Part shown: positions 55,042 through 64,000 of the stretch, piece after piece
Layout of the letters: each line of letters opens with the position of its first letter
Position numbering within the stretch: position 1 is the stretch's first letter
Made by a program: the position numbers and the translations under genes
Source: Candidatus Zixiibacteriota bacterium
GTDB taxonomy: Bacteria; Zixibacteria; MSB-5A5; GN15; PGXB01
Length of the DNA: 64,000 nucleotides
Reading direction: 5' to 3'
NCBI GenBank assembly: GCA_900498245.1
Contig: LS998015.1
Coordinates: forward strand, 463,866-527,865
Notes under the pieces: generated by a model
Told to the model about the DNA's origin: nothing
The model's database searches: none
What the model saw: the letters and a program-made list of their open reading frames with translations, nothing else

Positions 55042-55485
55042 GACTCCTTTTACCGTGTTTTGAAACTCGGAGCCATTTTGGAGGAATCGGGTTTGAAGTT
55101 AGCCGAGGTTGGCGAAGGTGATCCGACTCGCTTTCACAGTATGACTCCGCGCAAAATTCATACGCATAACTCGAATTACCTCCTTTCCGGTTAGCCGCAC
55201 GGATCCCGACGTGGGGCCGGTACGGCGCAAAGACCATCGGAAATATATCATAGTTTCCCCGGTGTGTCAAGTGCAGCCTACTTAAATAGATGCAACTCGG
55301 GTGTCGACATAGCCTGAATTCCCGGGTTACGCTGCCGTGTTTCTCAATCAGCCGGTTGCGGAATTCATCTCCTAAGCCCCTCTTTTGCAATTGGTTTTAT
55401 TTAGATGGAAAAGACTACTGGTGTCCGGGTCCCATTATTATTTGCCCCTTACAAGTAAACTCAGGGATAGTTGTCAAAGGCGTCC
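55042..55485. other. Gene-free stretch
   Basis: About 440 bases with no credible gene on either strand. The part next to 55037 holds the ribosome site and presumably the promoter of the acetyltransferase. No repeat of the R type, hairpin or tRNA was recognised. Confidence 0.5.
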
Positions 55486-56790
55486 TCAATTCCCAAATAC
55501 TATCTGAAATTCCGTTTTGTCGTCATCGTTTTTTTTCAGGCTAAAAGCAAATCCGTGATTCATCAGTATTTCCCGGATCAGGGTGAGTCCGATGCCCTGA
55601 CCATTCTTCTTTGTGGTAAAAAAGGGAACAAATAAATTGGATGAAATATAGGGATCAAAACCCCGACCGGAATCAATGATGCTAAGCATTTTGGGATTGG
55701 GGCAAGTGCGGATAATTATGAACCCGTTCCGGTCGATGGCTTCGGTAGCATTTTTAAAAATATTTATCAAGGCCTGTTCCATCTGACTGACATCGATTTC
55801 GACATCAAGGGTATGAGGAGAAAGTTCCAGGCGCCATTCGATATTTCGTGCCGAACTGTTCTCATTCATCAGGGAGTGGATCGATTTGAGTAATTTGTGC
55901 ACATCATATTTTACTTTATTCGGCGGCGGGATTCGTACCACATCGGCAAAATTTTCCACGAATTTGCCCAGACGGCGATTTCGTTCGATGGCTACGCTGA
56001 CGGCTTCATGATAATCGGTGCGATCATTCTCATTCAGCTGAAATTCGTAGTCGAGGACGGAATTAAGGATGGAGTTTATGGCCCCAACCGAATTGTTGAC
56101 TTCATGCGACATGGCCCGGATGACTTTCTCATAGGCGGTCCGCTGTGTCCCGATTATCTCCGCCGTCAACTCCTCAAGCAGAAGAAACTGGCGATGAAAA
56201 CCGCGGTCCAGAAATTGCGATTTATGGCAGCGATAAACGCGGATGCCGCCGAACCGGATGATGCGCGACTCTCCCGGTTCCATTTCCGCCAGGCAATTGA
56301 ACGGCTCACCTCCTTTGTCAATAAGAGGTCGACCGGCGGTTAAAGGGAGAGAAGCGCCGAGTATTTTTTCGGCGGCCGGATTAATAAGGGAGACCTTCTT
56401 GTCCAGATCGAGGACCACCACGCCGATTGAGGCCGCATTAATCAGGCGCTCCAGGAAATAATTCTGCTCCTGCTGGCTGAGCCGCTCCAGCCGCAACTGT
56501 TCAATCATCCGATTGTAAACTTCAATCAGATGATCCAGTTCGTCATTTCCTGTTTTCGTAACGGTGCAACTGAAATCGCGGTCGCGAATCGAATCCACTC
56601 CGGCCGCCAGAATTTCAAGCGGCCTGACAAAGTTGCGATAAAGACGATAGGAAACGGCGGCGCTGATAAGGACGAGCAATTGCATTCCAAAGAAGAGAAA
56701 TTTATTGTATGCCAGCAGGAAATAGGCCAAAACGGTAAGAATCAGATGAAGAGCTATTACAAAATAAAGAAATTTATTGCGAAGTTTCAT
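55486..56790 (-). CDS. Sensor histidine kinase (HAMP-PAS-HisKA-HATPase)
   Basis: A 434-residue kinase. Two transmembrane helices (about 7-28 and 32-48) enclose almost no outside loop, so it probably senses through the membrane or cytoplasm. A HAMP linker (about 50-105) and a PAS domain (about 110-210) follow. The phosphorylated histidine is H229 in AMSHEVNNS. The ATPase has NIFKNATEAID (N-box), DSGRGFD and GQGIGLTLIREIL. It overlaps the gene of the NtrC-type regulator by 17 bases and would phosphorylate it. It is the last gene of the efflux operon. Confidence 0.92.
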   Translation of the reverse strand: MKLRNKFLYFVIALHLILTVLAYFLLAYNKFLFFGMQLLVLISAAVSYRLYRNFVRPLEILAAGVDSIRDRDFSCTVTKTGNDELDHLIEVYNRMIEQLRLERLSQQEQNYFLERLINAASIGVVVLDLDKKVSLINPAAEKILGASLPLTAGRPLIDKGGEPFNCLAEMEPGESRIIRFGGIRVYRCHKSQFLDRGFHRQFLLLEELTAEIIGTQRTAYEKVIRAMSHEVNNSVGAINSILNSVLDYEFQLNENDRTDYHEAVSVAIERNRRLGKFVENFADVVRIPPPNKVKYDVHKLLKSIHSLMNENSSARNIEWRLELSPHTLDVEIDVSQMEQALINIFKNATEAIDRNGFIIIRTCPNPKMLSIIDSGRGFDPYISSNLFVPFFTTKKNGQGIGLTLIREILMNHGFAFSLKKNDDDKTEFQIVFGN

Positions 56791-58156
56791 AGGGAAGACC
56801 GTATTTTTCGAGCCGGCGGTACAAAGCGCCTCGGCTCAACCCCAGGGAGCGGGCCACTTTGCTGATATTCCCCTGATGAAATTGCATCGCCCTGTTAATC
56901 ATCGACTTTTCCATCTCTTCCAGAGTCACGGTTCCGACCGCCGGAAGCGTAATGGTCTCCGCCTGCCGCGGCGACAATTCATAATGCCTTTGAAAATCTC
57001 CGATTTCAAGGGAATCGTGCGTCGTGACCAGCACTGTCCTTTCGACGAGGTTCTTTAACTCCCGGATATTTCCGGGCCAGGGCAGGGCTTGAAGCCAATT
57101 CATGGCGGCGGGGCTTATCTGCAATTCGGGACGTTCATAAAGCTGCTTGATGTTGTCGGCAAAAAACTGCACCAGGAGGGGGATATCCTTGCGGCGTTCC
57201 CGCAGTGGAGGCAGATATAGAGATATGAGATTTATTCGATAAAAGAGATCCTCCCGAAATTGACCGGAGGCCACCTTCCGTGCCAGGTCTTGATTGGTGG
57301 CGCTGATCAGGCGAAAATCGGCGGTTCGGGGGATACTTGTCCCCAGGGCCTCAAAACTTCGATCTTGAAGGACACGCAGGAGTTTCACCTGACTGGCGGC
57401 ATCGATGTCACCAATCTCATCGAGAAATATCGTGCCTTCATGAGCCAATTCAAATCGTCCGACACGATTCTGAATGGCGCCGGTGAAAGCCCCTTTCTTA
57501 TGCCCGAACATCTCACTCTCAAATAGTTCCGTATGTATCCCGCCGAGGTTGACTTTTATAAACGGCCCATTTTTCCGCCGGCTATTGGCGTGAATGGCTT
57601 CAGCCACTATTTCTTTTCCGGTGCCGCTTTCGCCCAGGATCAGGACCGAAGCGTCGGTAGAACTCACCTTCCCCGCAATCCTCAATACTTCCAGTAATTT
57701 CTCGTCCGATCCGATTATACTTTCAAAATTGTATAATTGATTTAGTCCGGTTCGATCATACGTTGCCGTATCCGGCGAACCATCTTGTTGCGACAGATGC
57801 AGAATTGTCTTTACCGAAGCCAGAAGGAAGTCATTGTTCCACGGCTTGGTGATAAAATCGGAAGCCCCCAGTTTCATCCCCTTCACCGCCAGCGATATTG
57901 AACCCCAGGCGGTTATGAGGATTACCGGCAGATCGGGATAATCCGTTTTGATTTGTTTCAGAAGCGCCAGTCCTTCTTCACCCGAGGTGGCACGGGAAAA
58001 ATTCATATCAAGAATGCATAAAGATGGGATTTTACCGGCGATTGCCGCAAGAGCCCCTTGGGGATCCTCGGCCTCGGCCGTCTCATACCCGGATTTTCTC
58101 AAGAGAAAATTAAGAGAAGCTCTGACAGCATTGTCATCATCGACAATCAATATCAT
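56774..58156 (-). CDS. NtrC-family sigma-54-dependent response regulator
   Basis: A 460-residue protein. The receiver domain (1-120) has DDD at 6-8 and phospho-acceptor D50. The AAA+ domain (about 145-375) has Walker A GESGTGKE and the sigma-54 contact loop GAFTGA, then IFLDEIGDI. The C-terminal Fis-type HTH reads GNISKVARSLGLSRGALYRRLEKYG. It would activate promoters of the -24/-12 type, and one such promoter precedes this operon (62631-62647), implying autoregulation. It works with the kinase encoded next. Confidence 0.95.
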   Translation of the reverse strand: MILIVDDDNAVRASLNFLLRKSGYETAEAEDPQGALAAIAGKIPSLCILDMNFSRATSGEEGLALLKQIKTDYPDLPVILITAWGSISLAVKGMKLGASDFITKPWNNDFLLASVKTILHLSQQDGSPDTATYDRTGLNQLYNFESIIGSDEKLLEVLRIAGKVSSTDASVLILGESGTGKEIVAEAIHANSRRKNGPFIKVNLGGIHTELFESEMFGHKKGAFTGAIQNRVGRFELAHEGTIFLDEIGDIDAASQVKLLRVLQDRSFEALGTSIPRTADFRLISATNQDLARKVASGQFREDLFYRINLISLYLPPLRERRKDIPLLVQFFADNIKQLYERPELQISPAAMNWLQALPWPGNIRELKNLVERTVLVTTHDSLEIGDFQRHYELSPRQAETITLPAVGTVTLEEMEKSMINRAMQFHQGNISKVARSLGLSRGALYRRLEKYGLPYETSQ

Positions 58157-58197
58157 TGTGTTTTTTTCCTGAGGCGCTTTATTGATCGTTCGGACTC

Positions 58198-59412
58198 CTA
58201 CTCATCATGGAGCGCCTCCGCCGGCTGGATCCGAGCCGCCAGCAAACTGGGATAAACCGCACATACCGTTAAAATAAGATATATCAATCCGCCAGCGGAT
58301 ACAATAGATAAGAAAAAGACCCCGCTTCCGAAAGGTCGGGACAATCCCAGGACGGCCAGATTGACCACAATCGGAATTCCGGCCAGCATGGCGAATGTCC
58401 CAAGGGCCATTGTTTCGCCCCAGATTTGAAAAGGTATTTTTCGGGAATCGGCTCCCATGGCGCGCCTCAGACCGATTTCGCTTCGGCGACGGCTAATTGA
58501 CTGCCAAAAGATTCCAAACAGACCCAGGGCCACGTTGAACAGCAGGAAAGCGGCGATGAACAGCGGAAGCAAAATAGTGAGTCCAATTTCCAGTAATTTA
58601 TCTTGACGGGCTTCCGAGAGAGGGACTATTCGAAAATTGATATCGGGGGCCAGCGATGATAACCGCCGCTGCAGATTGAGTTCAAAGGCGGCAGTGGTGC
58701 CATCCTGCACGCGGACCATCGCCGCATAGGGAGTACTTGACGAATCATCCCACAACTGGCGCATAAACAGTTCGCCTTCCGGTTCATTCAGCTCCCCGCG
58801 CGGGCGAAAGGTCGTGACAACGCCAATTATATTATATTTTACCTCTTTCTTATTTTGTTCCTCGGCAGCCATATCCTCGATATGTTCTCCAACCGCCCGG
58901 TTGTCCCCGAAAATTTTCCTTTTTAGTGTCTCATCTATGACAATCGGTTCCACGACGGCGCCGTTATCCTGATTGTCGAACCATCTTCCCTCGACCAACG
59001 ACATTTGCATGGTCTCGAGATAATCGTCGCCCACATAGCTGACTCCGGTATATATCGGCGAACCATTGGACCCAAAGGTATTATTGAACCGCATGTTGCC
59101 GTAGGGGATGTTTCCGATTACGAAGCCGGCTTGCCGGACCTCAGGAAATGATTTTATTTCACTGAGAAGCAGACGGTATTTGGTTGCATTTTCCGCGCCG
59201 AGTTTTCCAAAAGGCTCTCCTTTGGTGGCCTCAAAGCGGACATCCCAGAGATTTTTGTAATTATAACCAAGCGGGCTGGTATAATTGATTATGCTCGAAA
59301 TAAGCAGGTCGCACACAATGAAGGCGACAATAAAGGACATAAAGATTTCTATCAGAAGAAGGGACATGTTTTTCTTCCGGTTCCAGATTAGTTTTATGAT
59401 TTGGCGGATCAT
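58198..59412 (-). CDS. MacB/FtsX-type ABC transporter permease (second)
   Basis: A 404-residue permease with one N-terminal helix (about 16-40), a large periplasmic MacB-type domain (about 50-270) and three C-terminal helices. The conserved GIFWQSISRRRSEIGLRRAMGADSRKI precedes the third helix, as in FtsX-type permeases. It ends LLAARIQPAEALHDE, the usual family end. It overlaps the first permease gene by four bases. Confidence 0.9.
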   Translation of the reverse strand: MIRQIIKLIWNRKKNMSLLLIEIFMSFIVAFIVCDLLISSIINYTSPLGYNYKNLWDVRFEATKGEPFGKLGAENATKYRLLLSEIKSFPEVRQAGFVIGNIPYGNMRFNNTFGSNGSPIYTGVSYVGDDYLETMQMSLVEGRWFDNQDNGAVVEPIVIDETLKRKIFGDNRAVGEHIEDMAAEEQNKKEVKYNIIGVVTTFRPRGELNEPEGELFMRQLWDDSSSTPYAAMVRVQDGTTAAFELNLQRRLSSLAPDINFRIVPLSEARQDKLLEIGLTILLPLFIAAFLLFNVALGLFGIFWQSISRRRSEIGLRRAMGADSRKIPFQIWGETMALGTFAMLAGIPIVVNLAVLGLSRPFGSGVFFLSIVSAGGLIYLILTVCAVYPSLLAARIQPAEALHDE

Positions 59413-60638
59413 CGGCTAATTCCTTTCAGCGCTTCGGCGGGATGAAGGCGCGACATTCGGTACGACGGCAGGGCTCCAGAAAAGACACCGAAGAATATGG
59501 TGACAACCATGCAATAAAAGAACACCGTGGTATCGAGGCGAATGTATCCCCACGGGACCACCCCGCTACCGTTTATAAGTATGAGAATTATTCCCGACAA
59601 TAAATATGCCAGTACGCCCCCGATCAGGGTGAGAATTATGTTTTCGATGATGAATTGGCCCATTAATGCGGATGAGGAAGCCCCAAAGGCTTTCCGTATG
59701 CCAATTTCAGGATATCTCTCCATGATACGGCTTATGTTGATGGTGGTGAGATTTATGGCCGGCAGGAGCATAAAGAGGAGAATTAGTCCAACTATTCCCG
59801 CGAAGTAGGCCGTTTCGGATTGATTCACCATATTCGCCATCGACTCACTCATCGTTCCGATGAAACAATCAAATGATCTCAATTGCTTTTCATCTTTGAA
59901 ATCTTTAATCAACTGATCCATATGATTTTGGAATTCACTTTTTATGGACGCAAATTGCGATCTATTAGCGGCCTGAACGAGGGCCGATTCGGCACCCCAT
60001 AATTCTCTATTATTCATTTTCCCCGAGGCGGTTGTAATGGGTACATAGATGTCGGCGTTAAGCGTCGGGGCGGTTATTTCTTTATAGGGGATAATTCCGA
60101 TAATTCGGTAGGTCCCTTTGGAGGTTTCGAGATATTCACCGAGAGCCGGCTTCACGCCGAATATCTGTTTTTCGGCGCGATCCGTAATTACGGTCACCAT
60201 ATCGGCTTTATCGACGGACTCCTTCCCGTACGAAGCACCTCCGATAAAGGGCAATTCGGCAATTTCCCAGAAGACGTCATCGGTGTATCTGACTTTTAAA
60301 GGCACTCTTGTACTTGCAGAATATATGATTACTTCATGAGCATCGGAAAAAATGGAAACCGCCTCGGGACCTTTAAGATTGCGGACATACCTGTCAAGCA
60401 TGTAATAACTTGGCTTGCTTATAATGTTGCCCCTTTTGAATTCTGATTCCAGACGGTCCACAATCAGGCACCGACTCAGGCGGGATCCCGGTCGCCCCAG
60501 TGTAGCCATTTGATTCATTAGAGCGACGGAAATTGTAAGGACCACCAGAGTGACGACTATTCCGAAAAGGCTGATAAAAGTATAATATTTTTTCCTTATC
60601 AATCCCTTGAAGGCGATCTTAAGATAATTTTTCAACAT
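59409..60638 (-). CDS. MacB/FtsX-type ABC transporter permease (first)
   Basis: A 409-residue permease with the same layout: N-terminal helix (about 20-45), periplasmic domain, then three helices (about 280-400) with ISRIMERYPEIGIRKAFGAS and a closing YRMSRLHPAEALKGI. With the second permease it would form a heterodimer served by the ATPase encoded ten bases upstream. The pair resembles MacB-like mechanotransmission transporters that drive export through the adaptor. Confidence 0.9.
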   Translation of the reverse strand: MLKNYLKIAFKGLIRKKYYTFISLFGIVVTLVVLTISVALMNQMATLGRPGSRLSRCLIVDRLESEFKRGNIISKPSYYMLDRYVRNLKGPEAVSIFSDAHEVIIYSASTRVPLKVRYTDDVFWEIAELPFIGGASYGKESVDKADMVTVITDRAEKQIFGVKPALGEYLETSKGTYRIIGIIPYKEITAPTLNADIYVPITTASGKMNNRELWGAESALVQAANRSQFASIKSEFQNHMDQLIKDFKDEKQLRSFDCFIGTMSESMANMVNQSETAYFAGIVGLILLFMLLPAINLTTINISRIMERYPEIGIRKAFGASSSALMGQFIIENIILTLIGGVLAYLLSGIILILINGSGVVPWGYIRLDTTVFFYCMVVTIFFGVFSGALPSYRMSRLHPAEALKGISR

Positions 60639-60647
60639 AGCATTCCC

Positions 60648-61313
60648 CTAGGCTACCTGACTGCCGTCAAAGAGGCGGATTATTTTATCAGTACGATCGG
60701 CGATTGACTGATTATGCGTCACCAGGGCGACCGTGACATTATCTTCCTTGTTCAGCGCGAGAAGAATATCCATTATTTCATCGCTCATGGCCGAATCGAG
60801 GTTGCCGGTCGGCTCATCGGCCAGGATTATTTCGGGACTGCCGACAAAAGCCCGGGCGACGGCCACCCGTTGACATTGCCCTCCCGAAAGCTGGGTCGGA
60901 AAGTGCTTGACTCGCGCGCTCAGACCAACTTTCCCCAGGGCCTCCAGCGCCCGACGCCTTCGTTCTCCGGCCGACATCTTGCGATAAATAAGGGGTAATT
61001 CAACATTGTCAACGACGCTGAGATCGGCGATCAAATGAAAACTCTGGAAGACAAAACCGATCATCTTATTGCGCAGACGGGCCAGTTCCTTTTCATTCAT
61101 CCCGACAACATTTTTGCCATTGACCCGGACATCCCCTTTGGTCGGGGCATCGATCAGCCCCATGATGTTGAGGAGAGTGCTTTTGCCGGAACCGGAAGGT
61201 CCCATGATGGAAAAAAAGGCCCCGGCCGGAACATCGATGTTTATTTCCCGAAGCGCCAATGTTTCCACGCTGGAGGTCCGATAGATTTTTTCAACCTGTG
61301 TCAGATTTATCAT
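60648..61313 (-). CDS. MacB/LolD-type ABC transporter ATP-binding protein
   Basis: About 221 residues from ATG 61313 with GAGGA upstream; a GTG at 61325 is an unlikely start because the ribosome site lies inside that extension. Walker A is GPSGSGKST, Q-loop FVFQSFHL, signature LSGGQCQRVAVARA, Walker B IILADEPTGNLD, H-loop VTHN. It powers the two permeases. Length and motifs match the MacB/LolD group rather than importers. Confidence 0.93.
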   Translation of the reverse strand: MINLTQVEKIYRTSSVETLALREINIDVPAGAFFSIMGPSGSGKSTLLNIMGLIDAPTKGDVRVNGKNVVGMNEKELARLRNKMIGFVFQSFHLIADLSVVDNVELPLIYRKMSAGERRRRALEALGKVGLSARVKHFPTQLSGGQCQRVAVARAFVGSPEIILADEPTGNLDSAMSDEIMDILLALNKEDNVTVALVTHNQSIADRTDKIIRLFDGSQVA

Positions 61314-61333
61314 TTTTATCCTCACGAGTTTTG

Positions 61334-62596
61334 TTAATTGTCAGCATATCGATTTTTTATTTTGAGTCCTTTAGTCTCGCGGAGTTTTTTCATATCCGAG
61401 ATAATAACCGTATCGCCCGGGGAAATATCCCCCCGGATTTCGACCCAGTCATAATTGGCGGCGCCGATATCGACTTTTCGGGCTTCAGCCCGGTCACCCC
61501 TGATGACAAATATAGTCTGATCGTGAAGCCCTTCATAAAAGGGCCCATTTGAGACCCTTAGGACATTTCTGGCACCGGAAGTTACCACGAAAACCTCCGT
61601 TTGCTGATTCGGTCGCAGAACCGGGTCACCGGGCGTGTCGAGCCGGACGTCAAAAGAAGTCAGGCTGTTGCGGACCAATGGAGAAATTGAAATGATTTTG
61701 CCGTCAATAGTTTTTTCGCCGATTCTAATTCGCACTGTTTGACCCGGCGCCAGAAGGCCCGAATTTATGGAAGATATTTCGCCCCGCAATTTGTAGCGGC
61801 TTAAATCCGCCACCCGCGCCACAACATCTCCTTCTCTGATGGGAAATCCGATGGAGTCGTTTACCCAGGTGACGATGCCGTCAAGAGGGGAAGGAGCATT
61901 TGACAGGGTCAGGCGACGGCTGATGTCGTTCAGGGCTCTTTCCTGGAGATGAATCTGCAGTACCAGAGATTGCAGTTCCATATCCATCGAAGCCCGCTGA
62001 TTGTCGATTTGAAGATTCAGGACCGCCGATTCCCTCTCGGCAATTTCGGAGGCGAGCGTGGCCCTTTGCAGTTCTTCATCGCTGCACGCCCCGATTTCAT
62101 TCAGCCGTTTGGTTCGTTCGTACTGAATCTTTTCGAATCGTGCCTCGAGATCCTTGACTTCTTTAGACGCCTGCAACTCCGTCAGTTTCCGTTCCAATTC
62201 TGATTCCATCTGCGTCTTTTTGTACTGTAATAATTCCAATTGCTCTTTGGTCTTTTCATATTCGATCTGAAGGTCGTTCCGCTCCAATTCAAGAATCGAC
62301 TGTCCGGTCCTGACAATATCACCGGGTCGAAGAAGAGTCTTGCGAAGGATGCTGTTATTGGGTGCGGTAATCGCCTGCTCGATTTCGGGGACTATGGTTC
62401 CGGAGGCGTTGACAGTGGCTTCAACGGCGCCAATCTCGGCCACCGAATATCTGATTCGGGACCATTCCACGGACCGGGTGGCTAATTGTCCCATCGCCCA
62501 AATAAAAAGGAGAATTAGGACAGGTCCCGCTGCTCCAAAGATCCATTGGCGCCGGCGCCGTTTCGAAATAACTTCCTTTGGCAATTCTCGATCCAT
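61334..62596 (-). CDS. HlyD/MacA-type periplasmic adaptor
   Basis: A 420-residue adaptor. One N-terminal transmembrane helix (about 20-40) is followed by a biotinyl-lipoyl-like half-motif, a long coiled coil (about 105-230), the second lipoyl half (LDGIVTWVNDSIGFPIREGD) and beta-barrel domains. It would link the inner-membrane permeases to an outer-membrane channel, which is not encoded here. It is the first gene of the operon and lies just below the sigma-54 promoter. Confidence 0.9.
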   Translation of the reverse strand: MDRELPKEVISKRRRRQWIFGAAGPVLILLFIWAMGQLATRSVEWSRIRYSVAEIGAVEATVNASGTIVPEIEQAITAPNNSILRKTLLRPGDIVRTGQSILELERNDLQIEYEKTKEQLELLQYKKTQMESELERKLTELQASKEVKDLEARFEKIQYERTKRLNEIGACSDEELQRATLASEIAERESAVLNLQIDNQRASMDMELQSLVLQIHLQERALNDISRRLTLSNAPSPLDGIVTWVNDSIGFPIREGDVVARVADLSRYKLRGEISSINSGLLAPGQTVRIRIGEKTIDGKIISISPLVRNSLTSFDVRLDTPGDPVLRPNQQTEVFVVTSGARNVLRVSNGPFYEGLHDQTIFVIRGDRAEARKVDIGAANYDWVEIRGDISPGDTVIISDMKKLRETKGLKIKNRYADN

Positions 62597-62630
62597 ACAT
62601 TTTTATCCTTGCATTATCCAGAATATCTTT

Positions 62631-62647
62631 ATCAATTTTTGTGCCAA
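62631..62647 (-). promoter_or_regulatory. Sigma-54 (-24/-12) promoter of the efflux operon
   Basis: Minus strand TTGGCAC-N5-TTGAT. The -24 GG and -12 G are ten bases apart as required; the only departure from consensus is GA for GC at -12. It lies 34 bases before the ATG at 62596. An NtrC-type activator is encoded in the same operon. Confidence 0.65.
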
Positions 62648-62692
62648 TGCTTATTTCTATGTGTTTCAATAGATTAAGATGTAAGTCGGCCG

Positions 62693-62758
62693 TTCCGATC
62701 GTTCGGAAATGGACAGTTTGTGCAATAATGGATAATTTCCCCGGAATCCGGAAAGGGG
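62693..62758. promoter_or_regulatory. Two dyads, likely NtrC-type activator sites
   Basis: TTCCGA-N4-TCGGAA (62693-62708) is a perfect dyad; CCGGA-A-TCCGG (62741-62751), set between CCCC and GGGG, is a second. They share TCCG/CGGA halves and lie about 50-110 bases upstream of the -24 box, where enhancer sites of sigma-54 activators usually sit. The rest of the intergenic DNA up to 63166 has only a GTTTGC/GCAAAC hairpin (62973-62994). Confidence 0.55.
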
Positions 62759-63166
62759 TTGAATATTCGACGGCAGTGAAAAATTTTGTGAGCGGCGCAT
62801 TTTAAGAGTAAAATAATGGCGATAAGAGAAGTTCCAACGATCATCGAAGGGCTCAATCAAAGTGGGAACCGAAAAATTTAATAAATGTCGGGGAAGTATA
62901 TTGTTAGCGCGGGGGCCATTGGGTGCTCAGCGTCGGGAGTTAGCGGCGGAAAGTCGAGTGGCGTCCGTGAGTGTTTGCACGCGTGCCCGCAAACGACCGA
63001 TCGGGAGCTCCTTATGTGGATAATATGGGTCCAAATTTATTGAAACGACGCAACCAGGAACATTTGCAGCCGTTCCCTTGTTTAGATCACGTGAACTTCG
63101 TTTGATTGGACTCGAAAGAGTCCAAGTTCATAATTGTTCGTCCCTAAGACAAGGAAAGGGTATCCA

Positions 63167-63610
63167 ATGACCGTTGACACGAAAAGCGAAGAAATCAGAA
63201 TAGGCCGGGTGGCGGTCCGCTTTCTGCTCGAGGGTAAATCATCCGGAGGTTCGGTCGCCATCTTTGAGTTCGATGTTCCGGTTGGCGCCAAGGTGCCTGC
63301 CGCCCATAGCCACGATGCTTATGAAGAGACTATTTACGGACTCGAGGGTGTATTAACATGGACCGTTAATGGTGAGAAAACCGACATTGGGCCCGGCGAT
63401 ATTCTATGTATCCCTCGCGGAGCGGTACATCGTTTCGATAACATCTACTCGCAGGATACGAAAATGCTTGCCGTCGTCACCCCCGGCATTCTCGGGCCCG
63501 ACTATTTTCGCGAATGTGCAGAGATTATCAGTGCCGCCGTCAGCGGCCCGCCCAATCTTGTCGCGCTCGGCGAAGTGATGCGAAAACACGGTCTGACGCC
63601 GGCGCCATAG
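63167..63610 (+). CDS. Cupin-domain protein
   Basis: About 147 residues from ATG 63167 behind AAGGAAAGGG; an in-frame TTG at 63134 has no ribosome site. It is a single small beta-barrel of the cupin type: motif 1 HSHDAYEETIYGLEG (H-x-H...E) and motif 2 PGDILCIPRGAVHRFDN. The histidines could bind a metal. Cupins of this kind act as small dioxygenases, isomerases or sensors; the substrate is unknown. It runs divergently from the efflux operon and is not clearly linked to it. Confidence 0.88.
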   Translation: MTVDTKSEEIRIGRVAVRFLLEGKSSGGSVAIFEFDVPVGAKVPAAHSHDAYEETIYGLEGVLTWTVNGEKTDIGPGDILCIPRGAVHRFDNIYSQDTKMLAVVTPGILGPDYFRECAEIISAAVSGPPNLVALGEVMRKHGLTPAP

Positions 63611-63778
63611 TCGCGTTTTCGATTTCAACAAACCAAAATTGGCTGCATGCCTGGAGAAACAGTCAATTTCACTCTGCCAGAACCTGGCTGCGACGTAGTC
63701 AATTTCCCCCGCATGGAGACTTTTGATTCGGTTGTTCTTGACGTAGGGCCGGATAATTGCTCCATTGGCAGCAATTCT

Positions 63779-64000
63779 TCATTTATTCAACCCTATCGCC
63801 ATTCTATAAGCTGTTGCAGCGTCGGGAAGCGGTGTCAAGGCGTCCGACAAAATATTGTAAGTTCCTTTCTCGGACAGTTCATCGGCGACTTTTTTGATTA
63901 GAGCCAATGTGGCCTTCATTAGACTCGAACCGAGACTTAAACGGGCCACGCCTAAATCCTGTAGTTCGCGGGCAGATGGAGGTATTCCTTTCCCGATCGC
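63779..64000 (-). CDS. Isocitrate lyase / PEP mutase family protein, C-terminal end (5' partial)
   Basis: The last 73 residues of a gene that enters from beyond the window. SARELQDLGVARLSLGSSLMKATLALIKKVADEL followed by ERGTY-like EKGTYNILSDAL is the usual end of isocitrate lyase/phosphoenolpyruvate mutase family proteins, where G-V-x-R-x-S-x-G is strongly conserved. These enzymes form or break C-C or C-P bonds next to a carboxylate. The active site is not in view, so the exact reaction is open. Confidence 0.75.
   Translation of the reverse strand, partial: AIGKGIPPSARELQDLGVARLSLGSSLMKATLALIKKVADELSEKGTYNILSDALTPLPDAATAYRMAIGLNK

Noticed and set aside
55034..55390. A 118-codon minus-strand frame upstream of the acetyltransferase
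   Set aside because: No ribosome site, no recognisable pattern, and it covers the acetyltransferase promoter region.

Overview
The window reads as a chromosomal segment of a moderate-GC Gram-negative bacterium. The very large secreted protein at 37413-42419 ends in a NYPNPFNPTT-type sorting domain. That domain is typical of the FCB assemblage (Zixibacteria, KSB1, Marinimicrobia, Ignavibacteria and relatives). A sigma-54/NtrC-controlled efflux operon and small proteins of the DUF3098 kind fit the same picture. The phylum is an inference, not a measurement.

Left flank (1-802): the tail of a membrane protein, a small membrane protein with a clear promoter, tRNA-Val(TAC) and tRNA-Asp(GTC). The 3' end of tRNA-Asp is the integration site of a large element. 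A large serine recombinase gene stops inside the tRNA, and a short ribbon-helix-helix gene with its own palindromic operator lies just upstream of it.

Element (about 0.8 kb to at least 47 kb): a three-component ABC-3C defence system (nuclease effector, middle component, DUF3732 ATPase); a VirD4/HerA-like ATPase; an Mrr-type restriction enzyme; a recombination set (annealing-protein-like, RecB/Cas4-like nuclease, DUF932); a complete class 1 DISARM operon (excisionase-like regulator, drmD, drmMI, drmA, drmB, drmC) in which drmC carries an in-frame TGA; a replication/mobilisation set (phage RepO-like, XRE, RuvC-like, two replication-relaxation proteins, a second VirD4-like ATPase); a secretion-like operon ending in a six-cysteine secreted peptide next to a DsbA-like oxidase; and an operon opened by a 1668-residue repeat protein. 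No relaxase or mating-pore gene was recognised, so the element looks mobilisable rather than self-transmissible.

Right accessory zone (47-55 kb): five direct copies of a degenerate ~100 bp sequence (R1-R5) separate small gene modules: a PD40 propeller protein; a TetR/azurin/copper nitrite reductase/AhpD/DUF488 set; a methyltransferase; a small membrane protein; an acetyltransferase. The repeats match the last ~95 bp of the serine recombinase gene at the left end, including 16 of 18 bases over one block and the peptide pattern F-x-E-S-D. They are therefore either tails of decayed recombinases left by serial integration, or a set of recombination sites that punctuate cassettes. R4 runs into a tRNA-Asp-like relic.

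Right flank (55.5-64 kb): a minus-strand operon of periplasmic adaptor, ABC ATPase, two FtsX-type permeases, an NtrC-type regulator and its histidine kinase. It is preceded by a near-consensus sigma-54 promoter and upstream dyads. A cupin gene and the 3' end of an isocitrate lyase/PEP mutase family gene close the window.
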